NCBI GenBank assembly: GCA_023390335.1
Contig: JAEWCZ010000017.1
Span: forward strand, 231,646 to 295,645
Origin: Bacillota bacterium
GTDB lineage: Bacteria; Bacillota; Clostridia; Acetivibrionales; DSM-1351
DNA: 64,000 bases
Direction: 5' to 3'
A model generated the notes under the pieces. It saw nothing but the letters and a program-made list of their open reading frames with translations, searched no databases and was not told the origin of the DNA. The position numbers were made by a program, and so were the translations under genes. Below are positions 8,929-16,192 of the stretch, piece by piece; positions within the stretch are counted from its first letter, which is position 1, and every line of letters begins with the position of its first letter.

Positions 8929-10011
8929 ATGTTATTTTTGCAGATTGCACTTGCTCTGCCGCTGCTAATTCTCATTGAAACCTACCTTTTTAAGCGGTTT
9001 TTGCTTAAAGGAGTAGTATACCGCAGAACTGTTTCGGAAAGCTCCGTTTTTGAGGGCGATATAATATCAATGATTGAGGATATAGAAAACAATAGTTTTT
9101 TGCCCATCCCATGGATGAAAGCAGAGTCACGGATAAGCCCAAACCTTGAGTTCAGTGCTATTAAAAATATGCAGGTTTCTCAGGGAGGCTATCACAGAAG
9201 TGTTTTTTCGATTATGCCCTTTTATCGACTGAAAAGAACTCATACCGTGACCTGCCTAAAAAGAGGGGAATACAACGTTGGGAATGTAACGCTTACGGCA
9301 GGAGATATTTTGGGCTTTGTTACAAAGATATCCTCATATGACAATGAGGTCAGACTTCTTGTATATCCAAGTCCTCTTCCTGAAAACAGAATGATTCAGT
9401 GTTACCGTTCTCTCCAAGGCGATGCAGTTGTGAGGAGGTTCATAAACCCTGACCCGTTTCTTGTAGCAGGGGTGAGGGAGTATCAGGCGGGAGACCCTGT
9501 TTCGTCTATCAGTTGGAAGTCAACGGCAAGAACCAACTCACTTCAGGTTTATAAATATGACTATTCGGCAGATACAAAGCTCTTAATTCTTTTTAATATT
9601 GATTCCAGTAACAGTCAGGACAATTATCCAAATGAGAGTGAATGTGAGAAAATCGAACTGGGAATACACTTCTGTGCTTCAATAGTTGATAAAACAATCA
9701 AACAGGGGATATCTACAGGATTTTGCTGTAACGGACACTTCAGAGACCAAAACGAAATTGTCAATATACCTTCACGTTGCAGTCAGATTCAGCTTTTCAC
9801 TATTTTTGAAGCCATGGCAAAACTGCAGCTTCACAGGGTGATATCCTTTTATACTATGATAAAAAACATAAAAAGCACTGTTTCAAAAGATACAGATATA
9901 CTTATTATTTCTCTCTACAATGACGAAAAGATTCAGGAACAGATTCATGAACTGAAACGTTCGGGGCATGATGTTGAGACATGGATTATTTCTGAAAGTG
10001 AGGTGGGATGA
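8929..10011 (+). CDS. DUF58 domain protein
   Basis: 360 residues. Hydrophobic N-terminus (residues about 1-20), then the DUF58 core with REYQAGDPVSSISWKSTARTN and a von Willebrand A-like C-terminal part (DTKLLILFNIDSS). DUF58 proteins pair with MoxR ATPases, as here. ATG follows AGGAGG. The stop overlaps the next gene's start by four bases (ATGA), so translation is probably coupled. Confidence 0.85.
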   Translation: MLFLQIALALPLLILIETYLFKRFLLKGVVYRRTVSESSVFEGDIISMIEDIENNSFLPIPWMKAESRISPNLEFSAIKNMQVSQGGYHRSVFSIMPFYRLKRTHTVTCLKRGEYNVGNVTLTAGDILGFVTKISSYDNEVRLLVYPSPLPENRMIQCYRSLQGDAVVRRFINPDPFLVAGVREYQAGDPVSSISWKSTARTNSLQVYKYDYSADTKLLILFNIDSSNSQDNYPNESECEKIELGIHFCASIVDKTIKQGISTGFCCNGHFRDQNEIVNIPSRCSQIQLFTIFEAMAKLQLHRVISFYTMIKNIKSTVSKDTDILIISLYNDEKIQEQIHELKRSGHDVETWIISESEVG

Positions 10012-11273
10012 TGTCAAAATTATATATGCTCTCTAACGTATTGCAGGGTTTAGCCTGGATGCCGTTTAGTTTTTTTATTCTGCAGCTTGTACTTCCAGCT
10101 GATACTGCGGCTGTTTTAACAGTTCTCATGGTTGTGCTGGCCTTTTTGGCATCATTGATATGCAGATTTAACATAAAAGCATACTTGTATAAAGGCATCT
10201 CGTTGGCTGTATCAATTATTATCGGAGTTACCGGTTCAGAGATATTTATCGGCAGGCTTATTGTGACCATATTATGTATGGTTGTTTTCCTCAGTATATG
10301 GTACGGCTTAAAAAAAGATAGCGATTTCTCTATGCAGACAGCAATTTTTTCCCTGATAATAAATATCATTTACGGGGTAATAAACAAAGTGGCTGAAATG
10401 AGCGACAGCGTAAGATACGGAAATGCAGCTATATGCATATCAGTTATCTCCGCAGTTATAATTTTGATAGTAAGACAGGTAGATGATTCGAGAAGCTTTG
10501 GAAAAGCCAGCATGGACATTAGCAAAACCCAACGAAGGAACAACAGGATATTCGGCGGAGTATTAATTTTCTTGCTTATACTGATAGGTACGTTGGGAAG
10601 AGTGTCTGAAATTTATAAATTTGTATTTAGCTTAATCGGAAAAGTATTTAAGTTTTTAGGTATGCTGCTAACTCCCGGAGCAACTCATGCAGAGGAAAAG
10701 CAAATGCAAATGCAACAATTCCCTGGAGTAAAACCAACCTCAAGCCTGTTTGAACAAATATTGAAAGTAGTTTTTGATGTGCTGGCTATAATTCTGATAG
10801 CAGCTTTTACAATTTACCTTTTATATACAATAACAAAATTGTTAATCAAGCTGATACGCAATATAGCTCGTTGGCTTGCAAACAGAGAAGCAGCAGCCGT
10901 AATAGTAAAAGAAAACGGACTCATCGATGAAAAACAGAGTCTTTACGGCAAAAATGTAAAGAAAATCACCAATAAACTACTTAACAGGGCACGAGGATTA
11001 TTCATCAGAGAAGTACCTTATAACAAATTACCTGATGGGAAAGCTAAGATAAGAAGACTGTTCAGAAACTTTGTTGAAAAATCAACGGGAATTGGGGTTA
11101 TTGTAAAGAAATCTTCAACCGCAGACGAGATATCAAGAGATTTTTCGGTGGCAGTACCTTCTGAAATAGAGATAAATAACTTGATGTCTAAAAGCTATAA
11201 TGATGTACGTTATGGTGATATAGAACCGTCTCCAGAGGATTTAGAGGTTTTGGAAGAAAAGTTCATTATTTAG
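10008..11273 (+). CDS. Polytopic membrane protein of MoxR-DUF58 operon
   Basis: 421 residues. The N-terminal half has about six hydrophobic segments, then a further membrane helix near residues 255-285 and a basic cytoplasmic C-terminal domain of about 130 residues. The position corresponds to the transglutaminase/DUF4129 membrane protein that usually follows MoxR and DUF58 genes; the C-terminal segment resembles DUF4129, but I see no transglutaminase Cys-His-Asp triad. A second in-frame ATG at 10011 could also be used. Role unknown; probably a cell-envelope complex. Confidence 0.7.
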   Translation: MMSKLYMLSNVLQGLAWMPFSFFILQLVLPADTAAVLTVLMVVLAFLASLICRFNIKAYLYKGISLAVSIIIGVTGSEIFIGRLIVTILCMVVFLSIWYGLKKDSDFSMQTAIFSLIINIIYGVINKVAEMSDSVRYGNAAICISVISAVIILIVRQVDDSRSFGKASMDISKTQRRNNRIFGGVLIFLLILIGTLGRVSEIYKFVFSLIGKVFKFLGMLLTPGATHAEEKQMQMQQFPGVKPTSSLFEQILKVVFDVLAIILIAAFTIYLLYTITKLLIKLIRNIARWLANREAAAVIVKENGLIDEKQSLYGKNVKKITNKLLNRARGLFIREVPYNKLPDGKAKIRRLFRNFVEKSTGIGVIVKKSSTADEISRDFSVAVPSEIEINNLMSKSYNDVRYGDIEPSPEDLEVLEEKFII

Positions 11274-11280
11274 GTATCCG

Positions 11281-11309
11281 TTGACAAAAAACTAGAAATA
11301 ATATATAGT
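11281..11309 (+). promoter_or_regulatory. Sigma-A promoter upstream of TrmB-type regulator
   Basis: Perfect -35 TTGACA at 11281-11286, 17-base spacer, -10 TATAGT at 11304-11309. It lies just after the preceding operon and about 45 bases before the regulator gene at 11355. The -10 overlaps the left arm of the inverted repeat at 11305-11330. Confidence 0.7.
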
Positions 11310-11335
11310 GGTTTTATATAGAACCACTATTTTTT
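11305..11335 (+). promoter_or_regulatory. Inverted repeat: operator and/or terminator
   Basis: ATAGTGGTT at 11305-11313 and AACCACTAT at 11322-11330 form perfect 9-base arms with an 8-base spacer, followed by five T. As RNA it can be a terminator for the MoxR operon; as DNA it overlaps the -10 and start of the promoter at 11281-11309 and could be the operator for the regulator at 11355. Confidence 0.6.
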
Positions 11336-11354
11336 ATGAAGAGAGATGTTGTAA

Positions 11355-12047
11355 GTGGATATTATTGACGCTTTAATGCAGGCGGGTTTCACCAGACATG
11401 AATCTGTTTTATACGTTACTCTCTGCAGGGAAGGTGAGCTGACAGGATACGAAGCCTCCAAACTCACTGGAATTCCACGGTCAAATGCGTATCTTGGTCT
11501 TGCAGGCTTGTGCGACAAGGGCGGTGCTTACAAAATAAGCAGTGAAACGGCTCAATATGGTGCAGTGCCTGTTAATGAACTTGTTGAAAACCTTAAAAGA
11601 AAGTTTTCACAGGTTATAAAGGTGATTGAGGAGATTCCAAAGGTCAACATACCCAAGGATTCTTTTGTAACTATTAACGGAACCCATCAAATAGTTAATA
11701 AAATGAAAAACCTGATAAATGAAGCTCAGTACAGGATATATATATCAATAGCCAGAAACCAACTGGAGTTTGTTCTCAAGGAACTTATCAGTGCAAAAGA
11801 GAGAGGACTCAAGGTAGTTCTGATAACCTCCGATTGTACTGGTATGGAAGGTTTAACATGTTATAGATCCTCAAAGAAGCCCGGAAGCGTCAGGCTTATT
11901 ACAGATTCCTCAAATGTTCTGACAGGACATTTAAGTGAATTAGATGCTACAGGATTATTTTCAATGAATAAAAATATGGTAGATGTTATTAAAGATTCTT
12001 TAACTAACGAAATCAAACTGATAAATATTGAAAACAATCAGAATTGA
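11355..12047 (+). CDS. TrmB-family transcriptional regulator
   Basis: 230 residues from a GTG start. Residues about 5-70 form a TrmB-type winged helix (GFTRHESVLYVTLCREGELTGYEASKLTGIPRSNAY), followed by a coiled region and a C-terminal TrmB/phospholipase D-like effector segment (INEAQYRIYISIARNQLEFVLKEL). TrmB proteins bind sugars or other small molecules. It lies directly upstream of lysA and ddh, and a promoter with an inverted repeat sits before it, so autoregulation and control of the downstream genes are plausible but unproven. Confidence 0.75.
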   Translation: MDIIDALMQAGFTRHESVLYVTLCREGELTGYEASKLTGIPRSNAYLGLAGLCDKGGAYKISSETAQYGAVPVNELVENLKRKFSQVIKVIEEIPKVNIPKDSFVTINGTHQIVNKMKNLINEAQYRIYISIARNQLEFVLKELISAKERGLKVVLITSDCTGMEGLTCYRSSKKPGSVRLITDSSNVLTGHLSELDATGLFSMNKNMVDVIKDSLTNEIKLINIENNQN

Positions 12048-12110
12048 AATAGAACCTATTAACAAAAGAGGTTTATAAATATCCAAATTAAATTAAAAGA
12101 GGTGTACATT

Positions 12111-13361
12111 ATGACAGAATACTATTCAACAAAAACAAACTTTTTCGGTAATTCAAACCCGGAAAAGCTAATAAAGGAATATGGGAGTCCCTTGTATGTC
12201 TACAATGAAAAGATATTGAGACAAAAATGCAGAGATATGAAGAATCTTGTAGATTACAAAAACTTCATTCCAAACTATTCCATAAAGGCAAATTCAAACC
12301 TTAGTATTATTAAAATCGTGAAGGAAGAAGGACTCAGAGCTGATGCAATGTCTGCAGGAGAAATTCAGCTTTTGCTTCACGCAGGATTTAAGCCTGAAAA
12401 TCTGTTTTTTGTGCCAAACAACGTATCAGAATCAGAATTAAAGTATGCGGTTGATAACGGTGTATTGGTAAGTGTGGATTCACTTTCACAGCTTGAATTA
12501 CTTGGTAAAATTAATCCCGGAGGAAAAGCTGCTATCAGGTTTAATCCGGGAGTTGGTGCAGGACACCACGAAAAGGTTGTAACAGCCGGAAAGAAAACAA
12601 AGTTCGGAGTAAATATTGACTGTGTGGATCAGGTAAAGGAAATTGCAAAAAAGTACAATATGAAAATATGTGGTGTAAACCAACACATAGGTTCATTGTT
12701 TATGGAAGGCGATTCATACATTGAAGGAGTAAAATCCTTACTTTCTGTTGCAGAACAGTTTGAAGACATAGATTTTGTTGATATGGGCGGAGGTTTTGGA
12801 ATTCCGTATAAAAAGCAGGAAGGCCAGGAACCCCTTGATTTGGCAAGCTTTAAAGAAAAACTTACGCAGGTTCTTGAACAGTGGACTGACAAATATGGAA
12901 AGAAGATACTGTTCAAAACTGAACCTGGCCGATATATTGTTGCAGAAAGTGGAGTGCTTCTGGGTAATGTTTATTCCACGAAATCCAACTATGGAAACAA
13001 GTATGTTGGAACTGACATAGGCTTCAATGTGCTTGCAAGACCTGTTATGTACGATTCACACCATGACATAGAAGTGTACAGAAACGGAAATCCTTTAAAT
13101 GATGCCGAAGCAGAAGATGTAACAGTAGTAGGTAATATCTGCGAGAGCGGAGATATTATTGCAAAAAACAGAAAACTTCCTGTTATAAAGGAAGGTGATA
13201 TCCTTGGAATAATGGATGCGGGTGCCTACGGTTTTGCAATGAGTTCAAACTACAATATGAGGCTAAGACCTGCCGAAGTACTTATCAAGGAAGATGGCGA
13301 GCCTGTACTGATAAGACGCAGGGATACATTTGAAGACCTTATAGCAAACTTCAATATATAA
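12111..13361 (+). CDS. lysA: Diaminopimelate decarboxylase
   Basis: 416 residues, full length. Converts meso-diaminopimelate to L-lysine with PLP. The PLP lysine is K59 in YSIKAN; GGGFGIP binds the phosphate, EPGRYIVA follows, and the substrate motif ICESGD is intact, which separates it from the carrier-protein-type paralogue at 39241. ATG at 12111 is preferred to the upstream in-frame GTG at 12102, because AGAGGTG serves as the ribosome binding site. It forms a pair with ddh, 34 bases downstream. Confidence 0.92.
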   Translation: MTEYYSTKTNFFGNSNPEKLIKEYGSPLYVYNEKILRQKCRDMKNLVDYKNFIPNYSIKANSNLSIIKIVKEEGLRADAMSAGEIQLLLHAGFKPENLFFVPNNVSESELKYAVDNGVLVSVDSLSQLELLGKINPGGKAAIRFNPGVGAGHHEKVVTAGKKTKFGVNIDCVDQVKEIAKKYNMKICGVNQHIGSLFMEGDSYIEGVKSLLSVAEQFEDIDFVDMGGGFGIPYKKQEGQEPLDLASFKEKLTQVLEQWTDKYGKKILFKTEPGRYIVAESGVLLGNVYSTKSNYGNKYVGTDIGFNVLARPVMYDSHHDIEVYRNGNPLNDAEAEDVTVVGNICESGDIIAKNRKLPVIKEGDILGIMDAGAYGFAMSSNYNMRLRPAEVLIKEDGEPVLIRRRDTFEDLIANFNI

Positions 13362-13395
13362 AAATACAAACTATATATCAGAAAAGAGGATAATA

Positions 13396-14385
13396 ATGAA
13401 CAAGGTAAAGATAGGTATTGTAGGATATGGAAATATCGGTAAGGGTGTTGAAGCGGCAATAAGACAGAATAATGATACAGAATTGGTTGCTGTATTTACA
13501 AGAAGAAATCCAGAAAGTGTAGTTTTAAAGACTCCGGGAGTTAAGGTAGTAGAGATAAAAGACGCTGAAAAATATAAAAATGATATAGATGTAATGATTC
13601 TTTGTGGAGGCTCTGCAACAGACCTTCCTGAACAAGGTCCTGAATTTGCGGCTATGTTCAATATTGTTGACAGCTTTGATACACATGCAAAAATTCCTGA
13701 ATACTTTGAAAAAGTAAATAAAGCTGCGGCGGCTGCAAATAAAACTGCTGTAATATCAGTTGGATGGGACCCGGGTTTGTTCTCAATGATAAGAATGCTA
13801 TCAGGTGCTATTCTCCCAGAAGGAAACGATTATACATTCTGGGGTAAAGGAGTAAGTCAGGGACATTCTGATGCTATCAGAAGGGTAACCGGGGTAAAGA
13901 ATGCCATTCAGTACACTATTCCTATAGATGATGCGGTTGAAAGTGTAAGAAACGGAAAAAATCCTGAATTGTCCACAAGACAGAAGCATTTGAGAGAATG
14001 TTTTGTTGTAGCTGAGGACGGTGCAGATAAGGCTAAAATTGAAGCTGACATAAAGAATATGCCAAACTATTTTGCTGACTATGATACAATAGTACATTTT
14101 GTAAGTGAAGAGGAACTAAAAAGTAACCATTCAAAAATGCCACATGGCGGATTTGTATTCAGAAGCGGTAAGACAGGCATAGATACTGTTAACAACCACA
14201 TTATAGAATTTTCACTCAAATTGGACAGTAACCCTGAATTTACGGCAAACGTATTGGTTGCATATGCAAGAGCTGCTGCACGTATGAATAGTGAAGGCAG
14301 CAATGGAGCTAAAACAGTATTTGATGTACCATTGTCATATTTATCTGCAAAGAGCCATGCTGAGCTTATAAAGGGACTTTTATAA
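13396..14385 (+). CDS. ddh: meso-Diaminopimelate D-dehydrogenase
   Basis: 329 residues. NADP-binding GIVGYGNIGKGVE at the N-terminus, then LCGGSATDLPEQ and SVGWDPGLFSM, hallmarks of Ddh, which makes meso-diaminopimelate from tetrahydrodipicolinate, NADPH and ammonia in one step. Together with lysA this supplies lysine and the peptidoglycan precursor. ATG with AAGAGGA site. Confidence 0.93.
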   Translation: MNKVKIGIVGYGNIGKGVEAAIRQNNDTELVAVFTRRNPESVVLKTPGVKVVEIKDAEKYKNDIDVMILCGGSATDLPEQGPEFAAMFNIVDSFDTHAKIPEYFEKVNKAAAAANKTAVISVGWDPGLFSMIRMLSGAILPEGNDYTFWGKGVSQGHSDAIRRVTGVKNAIQYTIPIDDAVESVRNGKNPELSTRQKHLRECFVVAEDGADKAKIEADIKNMPNYFADYDTIVHFVSEEELKSNHSKMPHGGFVFRSGKTGIDTVNNHIIEFSLKLDSNPEFTANVLVAYARAAARMNSEGSNGAKTVFDVPLSYLSAKSHAELIKGLL

Positions 14386-14468
14386 TCAGAACAAGAACCA
14401 AAACTCATTATCCGCCATAGTATATAGTATTATTTTTATGGCTGCAGCTATGCGGGTAGGAGGTAGTA

Positions 14469-14771
14469 ATGAGTGGTTCAGCATTAGACAATGTTACTTG
14501 GAAGGGCAATAGCAGGAAGATGTACAAGGCAGTAATGTCTGCAGTTCCTTCACTTTTCAGATCTATGATAAGACGTGAGATTGAAAGCTGGGTTGTAGAG
14601 CATAAGGTTAAAGTTGTTACTGAAGAGTTGCTTTTGAAAATGTTTTATGAAAAAGCTCCGAAGGGTTATAAACAAAAGCTTGGCCCGAAACTGGAAGCAA
14701 TGAAAACCACCCGCGGTGATACACGTGGAGAATCAGAAGAAGAAAATACTGATTCTGAAAATGAAGAATAG
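14469..14771 (+). CDS. Small PCP_red-like domain protein
   Basis: 100 residues. Residues about 14-62 match the small PCP_red domain known from the C-terminus of the light-independent protochlorophyllide reductase B subunit: a VPSLFRSMIRREIESW core followed by VTEELL. The C-terminal 25 residues are acidic and low-complexity. In chlorophyll enzymes the domain sits near the active site; in non-photosynthetic clostridia stand-alone copies have no known role. ATG with GTAGGAGG site. Followed by a strong terminator. Confidence 0.6.
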   Translation: MSGSALDNVTWKGNSRKMYKAVMSAVPSLFRSMIRREIESWVVEHKVKVVTEELLLKMFYEKAPKGYKQKLGPKLEAMKTTRGDTRGESEEENTDSENEE

Positions 14772-14786
14772 ATTTATTAATTATAT

Positions 14787-14834
14787 GGTAGGTACAGCAC
14801 ATTCATGAATGTGAGCTGTATCTGCCATTTTTTT
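14787..14834 (+). terminator. Rho-independent terminator
   Basis: GGTAGGTACAGC followed by CACATTCATGAATGTG and GCTGTATCTGCC forms a long stem with G-U pairs, followed by a T run. Confidence 0.85.
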
Positions 14835-14930
14835 GTTCCGTACTTATCCCAAAACAATCATAGCAAATTATTGAATAACTTATAAAACATTGATATTATA
14901 GCATTAACTTACAAATAAAAAGGAGATGAT

Positions 14931-16169
14931 ATGCTAATGAAAATCAAGAGCTTGATTGTTGTTTTAGCACTGCTTTTGACAGTGATATCCAATTCAGGCA
15001 TTGCTTCAGCTGATGGGACGGTAACCGATACTTCCATAATCTGTGGTGACTACAACAATGATGGTAGTGTTAATGCATTGGATTTGGTAGGGTTTAAGCA
15101 ATATCTGATGGATTCAGAACGAACCTACAATAGTTGCTTGGACCTTAATCTGGATAATACCGCAGATTCAGTGGACTATGCTATTTTGAAACAGTATTTG
15201 CTGGGTATAGTAACTACACTGCCTATAAATCCACCGGCAACCAATATTAAGACAGGTGTTAATTACAAGATAATAAACCGTAACAGCGGCAAACTTATGG
15301 ATGTATCCGGCTCATCTGTTGACGATGGCGGAAATGTAATTCAATGGGGACTTACAGGTGGGGCAAACCAGCAGTGGAGCTTTACGGATGTAGGGGGAGG
15401 ATACTACAAAATAGTTAACCGTAATAGTGGAAAACTCCTGGATATATTAAACTCATCTGCTGACAATGGCGGTGATGCAATCCAAGGGACTGATAACGGA
15501 AGCAACTCTCAAAAATGGAGACTGGTTGATATCGGCGGAGGGTATTATAAAATAGTTAACATGGGAAGCGGAAAGCTTCTGGAGGTGTTAAGCACATCAA
15601 CAGCAAACGGCGGCGATGTTGCTCAATGGACTGACAACGAAGGCAAAAACCAGCAGTGGTACCTTGTTGCTCAAACAACAGGGAATATTACATACACACT
15701 GGTTAGAGAACAAAATCCTACAGCTGACCAATCAGATGCATATGCAAAAATAAAAGCTGCCATGGATTCAGCAGTTTTGTACTATAATAATCTCACTAAT
15801 ATCACCAAGCAGTTAACTGTATATTACAACACATCAGTTTCAACAGCAGATGGAAATATCAACGGAACAATAAGGTTCGGTTCATCAAGAAGTTATATGG
15901 ATACCTGCACTGCAATGCATGAAATCGCTCATACTGTGGGTGTAGGACAGAGTTCAGGTTGGTTCTCTTTAGTCAAAAACAGCATTTACACAGGAACTTC
16001 TGGTACAGAAGAATTAAGAAATATAACAGGTGTTTCAACGGATGTTGTGCATGGCGACAGTCAGCATTTCTGGCCCTATGGGTTGAACTATTCCAGTGAG
16101 GTAAAGACCGATGCAGATTACATAAATCATTGTAGAATTGTAAACCAGTTTAAAAAGGATGGGGTATAA
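14931..16169 (+). CDS. Dockerin, ricin-type lectin and HExxH metallopeptidase-like protein
   Basis: 412 residues. Signal peptide (residues 1-27), then an N-terminal type I dockerin with two calcium-loop repeats (GDYNNDGSVNALDLVGFKQY; DLNLDNTADSVDYAILKQYLLG), a proline linker, and three ricin-B/QxW lectin repeats each starting YKIINRNSGK-like and ending QQW or QKW. The C-terminal about 150 residues contain MHEIAHTVGVG (H330, E331, H334), a zinc-peptidase motif; the metzincin third His position is Gln340, so another ligand is needed, perhaps in HGDSQHFWPYG. The dockerin implies attachment to a cellulosome scaffoldin. N-terminal placement of the dockerin is less usual. ATG after AAAGGAG. Confidence 0.8.
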   Translation: MLMKIKSLIVVLALLLTVISNSGIASADGTVTDTSIICGDYNNDGSVNALDLVGFKQYLMDSERTYNSCLDLNLDNTADSVDYAILKQYLLGIVTTLPINPPATNIKTGVNYKIINRNSGKLMDVSGSSVDDGGNVIQWGLTGGANQQWSFTDVGGGYYKIVNRNSGKLLDILNSSADNGGDAIQGTDNGSNSQKWRLVDIGGGYYKIVNMGSGKLLEVLSTSTANGGDVAQWTDNEGKNQQWYLVAQTTGNITYTLVREQNPTADQSDAYAKIKAAMDSAVLYYNNLTNITKQLTVYYNTSVSTADGNINGTIRFGSSRSYMDTCTAMHEIAHTVGVGQSSGWFSLVKNSIYTGTSGTEELRNITGVSTDVVHGDSQHFWPYGLNYSSEVKTDADYINHCRIVNQFKKDGV

Positions 16170-16192
16170 ATTATTTAAAGGGGGAATTAAAA

